The notes under the pieces are model-generated. The model had not been told where the DNA came from. It did not search any database and worked only from the letters and a program-made list of their open reading frames with translations. Shown here piece after piece: positions 33,540 through 42,508 of a stretch of 47,639 nucleotides of DNA. The DNA comes from an uncultured Bacteroidales bacterium. Lineage in GTDB: Bacteria > Bacteroidota > Bacteroidia > Bacteroidales > Muribaculaceae. The translations under genes and the position numbers were made by a program. The stretch lies in contig CANSAP010000016.1 of the NCBI GenBank assembly GCA_947644715.1, positions 1-47,639 of the forward strand, read 5' to 3'. The number at the start of each line of letters is the position of its first letter. Within the stretch, counting starts at the first letter, position 1.

Positions 33540-33881
33540 TTACAATTTCCGACCGCCCATTGCTGTCAGCATGGCGGCCAATTCGTTTCTTATCTCAGTG
33601 AGCGACTCGATTACTTCAAGTTGCTTGGAAACGTTATGCGGATTTGAGCGCAGATAAGTGCGGGCAGCTTCAATCTTAAGTCCCTTATCCTTGATAAGGT
33701 ACTTGATCATCTGAAGCTTTTCAATATCCGAAGGGCGATAGTAGCGCAAGTTGTGAGCATTGCGCGTGGGCTTAATCAACGTCGGGAATTCCTTCTCCCA
33801 AAAACGTATTGCGCTCTGAGCCACGCCGAGAATCTCGGCCACTTCCTTTATTTTATAATATTGCTTGTCGTATTCCTGCAT
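33540..33881 (-). CDS. MerR-family DNA-binding protein
   Basis: 113 residues. The winged helix is at about 8-75: YYKIKEVAEILGVAQSAIRFWEKEFP and RYYRPSDIEKLQMIKYL. The remaining helices (IEAARTYLRSN, LEVIESLTEIRNELAAML) would form the antiparallel dimer coiled coil. No metal-binding cysteines are seen. In Bacteroidales this gene normally accompanies an M23 peptidase gene, as here (19 bases upstream); its target is unknown. Confidence 0.92.
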   Translation of the reverse strand: MQEYDKQYYKIKEVAEILGVAQSAIRFWEKEFPTLIKPTRNAHNLRYYRPSDIEKLQMIKYLIKDKGLKIEAARTYLRSNPHNVSKQLEVIESLTEIRNELAAMLTAMGGRKL

Positions 33882-33900
33882 AGCTGTTAGAGCTTAAAAA

Positions 33901-34869
33901 TCAGTCCATAACATGCCCGGCATTCTCGGCCGCCTCAATCATGGCTTGATATTCAGCCGGGGTTATATCGATGAAATAGTAATTGACAGGGTTCTGAGGT
34001 TCATCCTTATATCTCACCTCATAGTGCAGATGCGGGCCGGTACTCTTGCCGGTGCTCCCCACCTCACCTATCTTGTCACCACGGCTCACACGCTGCCCGG
34101 CCACAACATCAATCTTGCTCAAGTGGCCGTAACGGGTCAGATAGTTGAACCCATGGTCAATATCAATCTTGTTACCATAGCCGCCGGCGCGCTCAGCAGC
34201 AGCCACGATTCCATCGGCTGTCGCATAGACAGGAGTCCCCTGGGGAGCAGCGAAATCAAGCCCGGCATGGAAAGCGGTAGAGCCATACACAGGATCTTTA
34301 CGCATTCCGTAGCCGCTGCTGACCGTGTAGTCAGTTATATTTATAGGCATTATGCCCGGAATGTGAGAAATCTTTTCACGTTGCGAAAAGGCGGTAGCCC
34401 TCAATTCGTCAAACGAGCGGGACTGCGCATAGAGTTGACGCTCCAGCAGGTCAAGGTTCAGCCCAAGAGCCTTCAGAAGATTGTCATCCGAAAGACGATT
34501 GAGATTCGCAAAATCGTTAGTCTGCGAAAGTCCGGCATAGCGCTGCGACATTTTTACAGGCTCCATCTGCATCATCACTCTGTAAAAATTGTCATCGCGC
34601 TGGCGAATATCTTCCATCACGGCAAGCGCCTTGTCAAGACGCTTCTGCATGATTACGTACTGCTGCTTCAGCTCTCCGTTTTCCTTGACAATATAAGTCT
34701 CGTTATGGAAGCCGAAGCAAAGAAACGCTATGAGCAATACAATGCCCCACACGAATAATCCCCACGCCAGACACTTTATAATGTGCCTCAAGCGGGAGCC
34801 AAGCGTGGGATAAACTCGCTCATAATTGTCTGTGGCAGGGTTATATGTATATAAAGAGCGGCGCTTCAT
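33901..34869 (-). CDS. membrane-anchored M23 peptidase (LytM/NlpD type)
   Basis: 322 residues. One N-terminal membrane segment (about 34-54), a coiled-coil region (about 60-165), and a C-terminal M23 domain with intact zinc ligands: His201 and Asp205 (FHAGLDFAA) and His282 (GPHLHYEV), plus catalytic His249 and His280. It should cleave peptide cross-links of the cell wall in the periplasm, anchored in the inner membrane. Its promoter overlaps that of alaS back-to-back. First gene of a four-gene minus-strand operon. Confidence 0.92.
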   Translation of the reverse strand: MKRRSLYTYNPATDNYERVYPTLGSRLRHIIKCLAWGLFVWGIVLLIAFLCFGFHNETYIVKENGELKQQYVIMQKRLDKALAVMEDIRQRDDNFYRVMMQMEPVKMSQRYAGLSQTNDFANLNRLSDDNLLKALGLNLDLLERQLYAQSRSFDELRATAFSQREKISHIPGIMPINITDYTVSSGYGMRKDPVYGSTAFHAGLDFAAPQGTPVYATADGIVAAAERAGGYGNKIDIDHGFNYLTRYGHLSKIDVVAGQRVSRGDKIGEVGSTGKSTGPHLHYEVRYKDEPQNPVNYYFIDITPAEYQAMIEAAENAGHVMD

Positions 34870-34911
34870 ATTACTCCGGAAGTCTTTCTTACTTCATTAC
34901 CTTACGGCTTG

Positions 34912-34919
34912 CAAAAGTA
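34912..34919 (-). promoter_or_regulatory. -7 box TACTTTTG for the M23-MerR-PyrK-Crp operon
   Basis: A perfect TAnnTTTG on the minus strand, 43 bases before the M23 peptidase ATG. Its -33 region would coincide with the alaS -7 box. Confidence 0.6.
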
Positions 34920-34931
34920 ATGAATTTTTCC

Positions 34932-34939
34932 TAATTTTG
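34932..34939 (+). promoter_or_regulatory. -7 box TAATTTTG for alaS
   Basis: A perfect TAnnTTTG, 29 bases before the alaS ATG at 34969. A near-match CTTG lies at the -33 distance (34908-34911). Confidence 0.62.
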
Positions 34940-34968
34940 CACTCTCAATAGTGAAATTAATTAAAGCG

Positions 34969-37593
34969 ATGCTTACAGCCAACGAAATTCGTACCTCCTT
35001 CAAGGAGTTCTTCAAAAGCAAAGGACACCGCATCGTGCCCTCTGCTCCGATGGTAATCAAGGATGACCCCACGCTCATGTTCACCAATGCGGGCATGAAT
35101 CAGTTCAAAGATATAATTTTAGGTAACCGTGCTCCGGAAAGCACCCGTGTGGCAGACTCTCAGAAGTGCCTGCGTGTCAGCGGCAAGCATAATGACCTTG
35201 AGGAAGTCGGTCATGACACCTATCACCACACCATGTTTGAGATGCTTGGCAACTGGAGCTTCGGCGACTATTTCAAGCAGGAAGCAATCGATTGGGCTTG
35301 GGAATATCTTGTGGATGTCCTGGGGCTGAATCCTGAGCGCCTCTATGCCACCGTCTTTGAGGGATATGCCCCCGAGGGCTTGAGTCGCGACAATGAGGCT
35401 GCCGGCTACTGGGAAAAGCATCTGCCCGCTTCACATATCATCAATGGCAACCGCCATGACAACTTCTGGGAGATGGGTGAGACAGGTCCCTGTGGTCCCT
35501 GTTCGGAGATTCACATTGACCTGCGCAGCGACGAGGAGCGCGCGAAAGTGGATGGTGCAAGCCTCGTCAATAAGGATAATCCCCAGGTGATTGAAATCTG
35601 GAATCTTGTCTTCATGCAATACAACCGCAAGGCTGACGGGTCTCTTGAGCCCCTCCCCAAGCATGTGATTGACACCGGCATGGGCTTTGAGCGTCTATGC
35701 ATGGCTCTGCAAGGCAAGAAGAGTAACTATGACACTGACGTCTTCACTCCGCTTATCAATGAAATCAGCCGTCTCTCCGGCAAGAAATATGGCAATGATG
35801 AAAAGATTGACATAGCAATGCGCGTGATTGCTGACCATGTGCGCACTATCTCCTTCTCCATTGCAGACAACCAACTCCCCTCCAATGCCAAAGCCGGCTA
35901 CGTGATTCGTCGCATCCTGCGTCGAGCAGTCCGTTACGCCTACACGTTCCTCGACCGTAAGGACGCGTTCATGTATCTGCTCGTGCCTGTGCTTGTAGAA
36001 CAGATGGGACCCTCCTATCCGGAGCTCAACGCGTCGCAGCAACTCATTACCAAAGTCATTAAGGAGGAGGAAGACGCATTCCTGCGTACTCTTGAACGCG
36101 GGCTTTCCATGCTGGAAGACCACATCGCCAAGGCACGCAAAGAAGGCAAAAAAGTTCTTGCCGGTGCTGATGCATTCACTCTCTACGATACTTACGGCTT
36201 CCCGCTGGACCTTACCGAACTCATTCTTCGTGAAAACGGCATGGAGGTAGACATTGAAGGCTTTAATGCTGAAATGGCAGCTCAAAAGAGCCGGGCGCGT
36301 AATGCAGCCGCCACTGAAACTGATGATTGGATTGATGTGCATGAGGGAGAGGAACGCTTCGTGGGATATGACCACACAGAGTGTGACACTCAGATTCTTA
36401 GATACCGAAAGGTAAAGCAAAAGAATAAAGAATACTATCAGATTCTGCTCTCCAATACACCATTCTATGCCGAAATGGGTGGTCAGGTTGGTGATCGCGG
36501 CACACTGACCGCTCCCGACGGGTCCGTAATCGAAATCTTCGACACGAAAAAGGAAAACAACGTTGGGGTGCACCTCACCAAATCAATTCCTGCCGACCCC
36601 TCAGCAACCTTTGTTGCCAAGATTGACGTTGACGCACGCAGAGCTGTCTCAGCGAACCATTCCGCGACCCACCTGATTCATCAGGCTCTTCGCGAAGTGC
36701 TCGGCACACACGTTGAACAGAAAGGCTCACTCGTAACAGCCTCTGCTCTCCGCTTCGACTTCTCTCACTTCCAGAAAGTAACCCCCGAAGAGATTCGCAA
36801 GGTAGAACATCTCGTCAACGACCGCATCCGCAAGGCAATCCCCCTCGAGGAGCATAGAGACATGCCTATTGCAGAGGCCCGCGAACTTGGCGCCATGGCT
36901 CTGTTCGGCGAGAAGTATGGAGACAAAGTGCGCGTCGTTAAATATGGTGACAGCGTAGAGCTGTGTGGCGGCACTCATGTAGCCAACACCGGCAACATCG
37001 GCATGATTCGCATCATGGGCGAAAGCTCAATCGCCGCCGGCATCCGACGCATTGAGGCCGTCAGTGGCGAAGGTGTAGAGAAAATAATGGACAACTTGCA
37101 GGACGAAATACACAATCTCCAGGCTCTGTTCGGCGGCGTTAACGACCTGAAGGCAGCCGTGACCAAAGCCATTAATGAGAATGCCACCCTGAAGCATCAG
37201 GTTGAGGATTACTTCAAGGAGCGGGTTGCCAATCTAACCAAAGCGTTGATTGAGAATGCCAAAGAGATTAGCGGCATAAAGGTTTGCTTCCTCGGAGGCA
37301 CCCGTCTGCCGGAAGTAGTCAAGAATGTCGCTTTTGGCATCCGCCAGTCTTCCCCTGAGAACACGGCCTTTATCGCAACTACATCTTCTGAAGGTAAACC
37401 TCTGATAACAGTGGGATTTAGCGATGACCTCGTAAAGCGTGGCTTTAATGCAGGAAAGCTTGTTCGTGAGGCTGCCAAAGCCATCAAAGGTGGCGGCGGT
37501 GGACAGCCGTTCTTCGCGCAAGCCGGCGGCAAGGATGCTGAAGGACTCTCAGTGGCTCGCGAAATTCTGATGAAAGCTATTGCTGAAGGATAA
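34969..37593 (+). CDS. alaS: alanyl-tRNA synthetase
   Basis: 874 residues, standard length. The catalytic class II core starts [15 protein letters not shown] and contains [24 protein letters not shown]. The editing domain carries the zinc site His-X3-His ([12 protein letters not shown]) and [12 protein letters not shown]. The C-Ala domain ends with [17 protein letters not shown] start at the ATG at 34969 because the family begins there; an in-frame GTG at 34951 would add MKLIKA. It has its own promoter and a perfect bidirectional terminator. Confidence 0.98.
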   Translation: MLTANEIRTSFKEFFKSKGHRIVPSAPMVIKDDPTLMFTNAGMNQFKDIILGNRAPESTRVADSQKCLRVSGKHNDLEEVGHDTYHHTMFEMLGNWSFGDYFKQEAIDWAWEYLVDVLGLNPERLYATVFEGYAPEGLSRDNEAAGYWEKHLPASHIINGNRHDNFWEMGETGPCGPCSEIHIDLRSDEERAKVDGASLVNKDNPQVIEIWNLVFMQYNRKADGSLEPLPKHVIDTGMGFERLCMALQGKKSNYDTDVFTPLINEISRLSGKKYGNDEKIDIAMRVIADHVRTISFSIADNQLPSNAKAGYVIRRILRRAVRYAYTFLDRKDAFMYLLVPVLVEQMGPSYPELNASQQLITKVIKEEEDAFLRTLERGLSMLEDHIAKARKEGKKVLAGADAFTLYDTYGFPLDLTELILRENGMEVDIEGFNAEMAAQKSRARNAAATETDDWIDVHEGEERFVGYDHTECDTQILRYRKVKQKNKEYYQILLSNTPFYAEMGGQVGDRGTLTAPDGSVIEIFDTKKENNVGVHLTKSIPADPSATFVAKIDVDARRAVSANHSATHLIHQALREVLGTHVEQKGSLVTASALRFDFSHFQKVTPEEIRKVEHLVNDRIRKAIPLEEHRDMPIAEARELGAMALFGEKYGDKVRVVKYGDSVELCGGTHVANTGNIGMIRIMGESSIAAGIRRIEAVSGEGVEKIMDNLQDEIHNLQALFGGVNDLKAAVTKAINENATLKHQVEDYFKERVANLTKALIENAKEISGIKVCFLGGTRLPEVVKNVAFGIRQSSPENTAFIATTSSEGKPLITVGFSDDLVKRGFNAGKLVREAAKAIKGGGGGQPFFAQAGGKDAEGLSVAREILMKAIAEG

Positions 37594-37606
37594 TCCCATC
37601 GAGACG

Positions 37607-37654
37607 ACACAAAAAGCCGCCTGCGACTCGCTTGTCGCAGGCGGCTTTTTGTGT
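37607..37654. terminator. bidirectional rho-independent terminator
   Basis: Perfect 21-bp arms (37607-37627 and 37634-37654) with a six-base loop. The stem core is AAAAAGCCGCCTGCGAC, so either strand ends in a run of five T within the arm. It serves alaS on the plus strand and the PepSY-like gene on the minus strand. Confidence 0.93.
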
Positions 37655-37671
37655 CTATATCTCAGTGGGTA

Positions 37672-38109
37672 TCAGTCGTATTTAATAAAACCGCCCTGAG
37701 AGTTGAATTTCATTTCAACACCATTTGACAGCGTCACTTCGTAACCCTTACGGTCTTTCTCGATACCGATAATGCTTGTGCCCTTCTGATTTGCCTTAAC
37801 ATACTGGGCTATGGCAGCAGGCACAAGCTTGGCAGGCACGCTGGCGCCAACCCGCGTTTCAATCTCTTTCCAGTTGCCACTGCGGTCGAAAGTTATCTCA
37901 GTGCCGTCAGTAAGGATAACTTCATAATCATCAATGCGGCCTAACTCGGTGTCAATCTTAATAATACTGACACCGGCCTTAAAGTTTTGCTTTAAGATAG
38001 TCTGCGCAGCCACAGGGAGTTGAGAGACATCTCGCGTGTATGAATCACGTGCGCATGCCACGACCGAAACGCCCAACACAAGCAACAGGGATAATAATAG
38101 CTTTTTCAT
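37672..38109 (-). CDS. secreted PepSY-like protein (DUF2874 type)
   Basis: 145 residues. The N terminus MKKLLLSLLLVLGVSVVACARDS is a signal peptide; the VVAC could be a lipobox (Cys19) or cleavage could follow ACA. Two repeats of the small PepSY-like fold follow, each with a YEVxLxxGxExxF hairpin (YEVILTDGTEITF, YEVTLSNGVEMKF). Such proteins occur as periplasmic inhibitors or folding aids; the role here is unknown. I take the ATG at 38109; an upstream ATG at 38148 would put 13 polar residues before the signal peptide. Confidence 0.88.
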   Translation of the reverse strand: MKKLLLSLLLVLGVSVVACARDSYTRDVSQLPVAAQTILKQNFKAGVSIIKIDTELGRIDDYEVILTDGTEITFDRSGNWKEIETRVGASVPAKLVPAAIAQYVKANQKGTSIIGIEKDRKGYEVTLSNGVEMKFNSQGGFIKYD

Positions 38110-38156
38110 AATGAGTGATAATTTTTTGTAGTATATGTTCTTTTCCATATAACAAA

Positions 38157-38164
38157 CAAACGTA
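38157..38164 (-). promoter_or_regulatory. -7 box TACGTTTG for the PepSY-like gene
   Basis: A perfect TAnnTTTG on the minus strand, 47 bases before the ATG at 38109. It also argues against the ATG at 38148, which would lie almost at the transcription start. Confidence 0.55.
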
Positions 38165-38245
38165 AAGTTTTGTTGTTTTAATATATTGCGACAAAGGATT
38201 TCTTGCCCATCAATGACGAACGACCAAGATGTGAGGGCTAAAAAA

Positions 38246-38276
38246 TTTGTCGTACAGAAAATTTTCGTTAACTTTG
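38246..38276 (+). promoter_or_regulatory. full -33/-7 promoter of the five-gene operon ending with prs
   Basis: TTTG at 38246-38249 and TAACTTTG at 38269-38276 with 19 bases between them. It excludes the in-frame start at 38247, which lies inside the promoter, and supports the ATG at 38301. Confidence 0.82.
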
Positions 38277-38300
38277 CACAATATTAAACCAAATAAGAAT

Positions 38301-39038
38301 ATGTCTGAGGCTCTGGTAATCATCCCTACATATAATGAAATCGAGAATGTGAGCAACATCATCGATGCTGTTATGGCGCTTCCCGAAGGTTTCGATGTGC
38401 TCATCATTGATGATGGCTCGCCGGATGGCACTGCAGAAGTGGTTCGCAAGAAAATGGTTGAATACACCGGGCGTGTCTATCTCGAAGAGCGCTCAGGCAA
38501 ATTGGGGCTCGGCACCGCCTATATCCATGGCTTCAAATGGGCTTTGGAGCGAGGCTACGAATATATAACCGAGATGGATGCCGACTTCTCTCATAATCCC
38601 AAAGACCTTTCTCGCCTGTTGGCTGCCTGCAAAAATGATAAGGCAGATGTAGCTGTTGGTTCTCGTTACATAACCGGGGTAAACGTTGTCAACTGGCCGA
38701 TGGGAAGAGTCTTGATGAGCTTCTATGCCTCCGCCTATGTGCGCATCGTCACACGCATGAAAGTGCGTGACACTACTGCCGGTTTCGTCTGCTGGACACG
38801 CAAAGTGTTGCAGGCAATCGAACTTGACAAAATTGAATTCAAAGGCTATGCTTTCCAGATTGAAATGAAATTCAAGGCCTGGAAACATGGATTCAAAATT
38901 GTGGAAGTGCCTATCGTGTTTGTCAACAGGGTATTAGGCACAAGCAAAATGAACGGCAGCATCTTTGGAGAAGCCGTCTTCGGTGTGATGAAACTTCGCC
39001 TTAAAAGCCTGTTCCATAAATATCCGAAACAAGCATGA
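38301..39038 (+). CDS. polyprenol-phosphate mannose synthase-like glycosyltransferase (DPM1 family)
   Basis: 245 residues, GT2 fold without membrane segments: LVIIPTYNEIENV, LIIDDGSPDGT, EMDADFSHNP (metal site), VGSRYITGV and the C-terminal FKGYAFQIEMKFKAWKHGF. This is the single-domain DPM1 type, which loads mannose (or another hexose) onto a polyprenyl phosphate at the cytoplasmic membrane surface. In Bacteroidetes it may feed protein O-glycosylation or envelope glycans; that is inference. The start at 38301 follows from the promoter. It overlaps the MscS gene by four bases. Confidence 0.92.
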   Translation: MSEALVIIPTYNEIENVSNIIDAVMALPEGFDVLIIDDGSPDGTAEVVRKKMVEYTGRVYLEERSGKLGLGTAYIHGFKWALERGYEYITEMDADFSHNPKDLSRLLAACKNDKADVAVGSRYITGVNVVNWPMGRVLMSFYASAYVRIVTRMKVRDTTAGFVCWTRKVLQAIELDKIEFKGYAFQIEMKFKAWKHGFKIVEVPIVFVNRVLGTSKMNGSIFGEAVFGVMKLRLKSLFHKYPKQA

Positions 39039-39967
39039 GCCCACTTTCCATGATACTTGCCCAGGCTGCCCAGGCCGCGCCGAAAGCCGATGTAGCGAAC
39101 AGCGTGGCTGAGGAGGCGAGCAAAGACTTGGGAATACTGAAATCACTTGCCACATCCGATGCTCTCCACAAGATAGCCTCAGAACTCATCAGCTTTGGCT
39201 TCCGTCTGGCCGTGGCAGCCTTAGTCTTCTTCGCCGGCAAATTCATAATCAAGAAGTTATACCGCTGGCTGAAGCATGTAATGACTCACAAAGGGACAGA
39301 TGCGTCTCTTACCTCGTTCGTACTCAGCCTCGTTCGCATAACTCTCTTCTTCATCCTCATTATAACCGTAGTCGGCATTCTTGGTTTGGAGACCAGCTCC
39401 TTCATGGCGCTTTTCGCCTCAGCCGGTGTTGCTATTGGTCTTGCTCTGAGTGGCACGCTCCAAAATTTTGCAGGTGGAGTGCTGATTCTGCTGCTGAAAC
39501 CCTACAAAGTGGGTGATTTTATCGAAGCCCAAGGATTTGCAGGCACTGTCAAAGAGATTCAGATTTTCAATACAATCATTAACACTCCTGACAATAAAGC
39601 CATAATTATTCCTAACGGGCCTCTATCCACCTCCTCCATTAACAACTATTCTCTTGAAGGACGCCGCCGCATAGATTGGACCGTTGGCGTTGCCTACGGC
39701 ACAGATTTCGCTCATGCCAGAAAAGTTATCCTCGAACTGATAAACTCAGTCGAGGGCGTTGAACAGCAGCCCACTCCGGCTGTCGTATATATTTCAGAAC
39801 TTGCTGACTCTTCCGTAAACCTCTCTATCAGAGCATGGTGTGACACAGCGCGATACTGGGAAATATTCTTCGCAGTCAACGAATTACTTTACAAGCAACT
39901 CCCGGAGCGAGGCATTGAATTCCCCTTCCCGCAAATGGATGTGCATCTTTCAAAGATTTCAGACTGA
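39035..39967 (+). CDS. mscS: MscS-type mechanosensitive channel
   Basis: 310 residues. Three membrane segments (about 50-72, 85-108, 117-145); the third is the pore helix with alternating Gly/Ala (ALFASAGVAIGLALSGTLQNFAGGV). The beta domain follows (VGDFIEAQGFAGTVKEIQIFNTIINTPDNKAIIIPNG) and ends in the alpha/beta vestibule. It relieves turgor on osmotic downshock. The N-terminal 45 residues include a hydrophobic Ala-rich stretch that may be a signal peptide. It overlaps both neighbours (ATGA with the upstream gene, one base with the patatin gene). Confidence 0.94.
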   Translation: MSPLSMILAQAAQAAPKADVANSVAEEASKDLGILKSLATSDALHKIASELISFGFRLAVAALVFFAGKFIIKKLYRWLKHVMTHKGTDASLTSFVLSLVRITLFFILIITVVGILGLETSSFMALFASAGVAIGLALSGTLQNFAGGVLILLLKPYKVGDFIEAQGFAGTVKEIQIFNTIINTPDNKAIIIPNGPLSTSSINNYSLEGRRRIDWTVGVAYGTDFAHARKVILELINSVEGVEQQPTPAVVYISELADSSVNLSIRAWCDTARYWEIFFAVNELLYKQLPERGIEFPFPQMDVHLSKISD

Positions 39968-40776
39968 TGAAGATACTCGCCAAAGTAAATATCAAACGCC
40001 TCTTGAGCGCCAAGCGCCATGACCTTGGGCTTGCCTTAAGTGGTGGCGGAGCAAAAGGCTTTGCCCACATAGGCGTACTGATGGCTTTGGAAAAATTTGG
40101 CCTCAAACCAGAAGTAATGGCAGGAGTCAGCGCCGGCTCTATCGTAGCAACCCTCTATGCCGCCGGCCTGTCGCCGCGAGACATCATCGAATGCTTTGCA
40201 GCCTATTCCGGCTTTACTGACTTCACAAATCTGACCCTGCCGAAAGCCTCCTTCTTCAAGCTCGACAAATTTGCCCGCATCTTTGAATCATGGCTTCCCG
40301 TCAAACGCCTTGAAGAGCTCGAGATTCCAACAGCAGTCTGCGCTACTGATATTTCAGCAGGCAAATCAAAAGGATGGTGGAAAGGGGAAATTACCCCGCG
40401 CGTTATGGCATCATGCAGTGTCCCCATCGTCTTTGCTCCCGTGGAAATAGACGGAGTGGCATACATTGATGGCGGGGTGCTACGCAACCTTCCAGCCTGG
40501 GCCATACGAAAAGAATGCCTTACACTGATTGGCTCCAACTGTTCCCCACTGGCTGATGATTACACCTACAAGGCGTCACTCCCCTCCGTGGCCATGCGCA
40601 CATATTCCCTCATGAGCAAAAGCAACACCTTGCAGGATATATTGCTCTGCGACGTCATGATCAGGCACTCCGCTGTAGCCTCCGTGAGCACATTTGACAT
40701 GAGTGAAATGCGCAAAATTGTGCTCACCGGATATGAAACGGCATCACCGGTGATTGAAAAAATGCTTAACAACTAA
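39967..40776 (+). CDS. patatin-like phospholipase (RssA type)
   Basis: 269 residues. A Ser-Asp dyad hydrolase: oxyanion loop SGGGAKGFAHIGV (25-37), nucleophile Ser55 in GVSAGS, and Asp168 in YIDGG. There is no signal peptide, so it is a cytoplasmic lipid acyl hydrolase. It sits between mscS and the GH13 gene in one operon, with six bases to the latter. Confidence 0.92.
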   Translation: MKILAKVNIKRLLSAKRHDLGLALSGGGAKGFAHIGVLMALEKFGLKPEVMAGVSAGSIVATLYAAGLSPRDIIECFAAYSGFTDFTNLTLPKASFFKLDKFARIFESWLPVKRLEELEIPTAVCATDISAGKSKGWWKGEITPRVMASCSVPIVFAPVEIDGVAYIDGGVLRNLPAWAIRKECLTLIGSNCSPLADDYTYKASLPSVAMRTYSLMSKSNTLQDILLCDVMIRHSAVASVSTFDMSEMRKIVLTGYETASPVIEKMLNN

Positions 40777-40782
40777 TTCTAA

Positions 40783-42477
40783 ATGGCTGACAAACTCATT
40801 ATATACCAATGCTTTCCAAGACTGCTCACCAACACGGTGGAAACACCCGTGCCCAATGGCACATATGAGCAGAACGGATGCGGCAAACTGAATGACATTA
40901 CCATTCCCGTGCTCCGCTCCATCAGGCAGCTTGGTGTTAATTGCATCTGGTACACCGGCATCATCGAGCATGCCACCAAGACCCCCTTCCCCGGCATTCC
41001 GGCTGACCATCCCCGTGTAGTGAAAGGTGAGGCCGGAAGTCCATATGCAATCAAAGACTACTATGACATCTCCCCCGCTCTTGCCACCGACTTGGATAAG
41101 CGGATGGAGGAGTTTGAAGCACTCGTCAGCCGCACTCATAGCGAAGGCATGAAGGTCCTGATAGATTTCGTGCCTAACCACACGGCGCGCCGCTACCATT
41201 CTGACGTGGCGCCGACAGGTATAAAAGATTTCGGAGCCGATGACGACTCCACATACTTCTTCACCCCGAACAATAATTACTACTACATAACCAATCAGCA
41301 GTTCTCACCCCACTTTGACGTGGGCGACTATATCGAATTCCCCGCCAAAGCCACAGGCAACGACGCATTCACCGCTTTCCCCGGCGAATATGATTGGTAT
41401 GAGACCGTAAAACTTAATTACGGTGTTGACTATGGCGACGGCTCCCGCCACTTTGACCCGGCCCCCTCAACATGGCTGAAGATGCTGCACATTCTTCGCT
41501 ATTGGGCCTCCAAAGGGATTGACGGCTTCCGTTGCGACATGGTCTTTATGGTTCCTCTTGAGTTCTGGCATTGGGTGATTCCCCAGGTAAAAAAGGATTA
41601 TCCCGGCGTCATATTCATAGGAGAGATTTACGATGTCGGTCAATATCGTGCATTCCTTGACTATGGATGCTTCGATTATCTCTATGACAAAGTGAATCTC
41701 TACGACACACTGGTAGGTATAGAAACAGCTCACTGGAGCGCCGCGCAACTCACAGGCTGCTGGCAAACCGTAGACGGGATTGCTCCGCGTATGCTCAATT
41801 TCCTTGAGAACCATGACGAAGTGCGTTTCGGTTCCCGCGCCTATGCCTCCGACCCCTCTAAAGTGCTCCCCTCTCTTGTGGTCTCAGCCATGATGAATAC
41901 AGCTCCATTCATGATTTACTACGGTCAGGAACTGGGCGAGAGAGCCACAGATAATGAAGGTTTTGCAGGCGACAATAATCGCACTACAATCTTTGACTAC
42001 TGGAGCCTTGACACCCTGCGCCGTTGGTACAACCACGGCGACCCGTCGGAGAAAAACCTTACCCCGAAAGAGATGTGGCTGCGCCTTCTGTATCAGCAAG
42101 TGCTCACACTCTGCAATAAGGAAAAAGCCATCAGCTCCGGCTCCTTCTTCGACCTCATGTATGTGAACCTCCGCAATCCGGATTTCAATCCTCATCGTCA
42201 CTTCGCATTCCTGCGCCATTACGGCGACGAGACTTTGCTCATAGCAGTGAACTTTGGCGACGATGAGAGTCACGTCAAGATTAATCTGCCGGCAGCCGCT
42301 TTTGAAATGCTGAACATGCCCCTGGGCTCCATCAAGATGACCGAGCTGCTCTCCGGTAAAAAAGCTGAGAAAGAGTTGCTGATAGAAAAGCCATTCTCAA
42401 CATTGATTCCCGCGCATGGTGCCGTTATCTGGAAATTCAGGACTCCCGGCCGGGCATCCAGTAACAATAAATCGTAA
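40783..42477 (+). CDS. glycoside hydrolase family 13 enzyme (alpha-amylase superfamily), cytoplasmic
   Basis: 564 residues. Conserved GH13 regions: I DFVPNH (128-133), II GFRCDMVF with nucleophile Asp252, III IFIGEIYD with acid/base Glu281, IV FLENHDEVR with Asp345. There is no signal peptide and no carbohydrate-binding module. It acts on alpha-glucans inside the cell, such as glycogen or imported maltodextrins; hydrolase and transglycosylase activities cannot be told apart from motifs. Cys10 and the NGTYEQNGCGKLNDIT loop are unusual for the start of a GH13 barrel. It precedes prs by 31 bases. Confidence 0.92.
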   Translation: MADKLIIYQCFPRLLTNTVETPVPNGTYEQNGCGKLNDITIPVLRSIRQLGVNCIWYTGIIEHATKTPFPGIPADHPRVVKGEAGSPYAIKDYYDISPALATDLDKRMEEFEALVSRTHSEGMKVLIDFVPNHTARRYHSDVAPTGIKDFGADDDSTYFFTPNNNYYYITNQQFSPHFDVGDYIEFPAKATGNDAFTAFPGEYDWYETVKLNYGVDYGDGSRHFDPAPSTWLKMLHILRYWASKGIDGFRCDMVFMVPLEFWHWVIPQVKKDYPGVIFIGEIYDVGQYRAFLDYGCFDYLYDKVNLYDTLVGIETAHWSAAQLTGCWQTVDGIAPRMLNFLENHDEVRFGSRAYASDPSKVLPSLVVSAMMNTAPFMIYYGQELGERATDNEGFAGDNNRTTIFDYWSLDTLRRWYNHGDPSEKNLTPKEMWLRLLYQQVLTLCNKEKAISSGSFFDLMYVNLRNPDFNPHRHFAFLRHYGDETLLIAVNFGDDESHVKINLPAAAFEMLNMPLGSIKMTELLSGKKAEKELLIEKPFSTLIPAHGAVIWKFRTPGRASSNNKS

Positions 42478-42508
42478 TCACCGAAATCCCTCATATTTCT
42501 TTATATCA

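Noticed and set aside
33913..34758. Plus-strand frame of 281 codons opposite the M23 peptidase
   Set aside because: The minus strand has complete M23 motifs; the antisense frame is a codon-usage shadow.
35695..36573. Antisense frame of 292 codons inside alaS
   Set aside because: The AlaS reading is certain; the antisense translation has no family resemblance.
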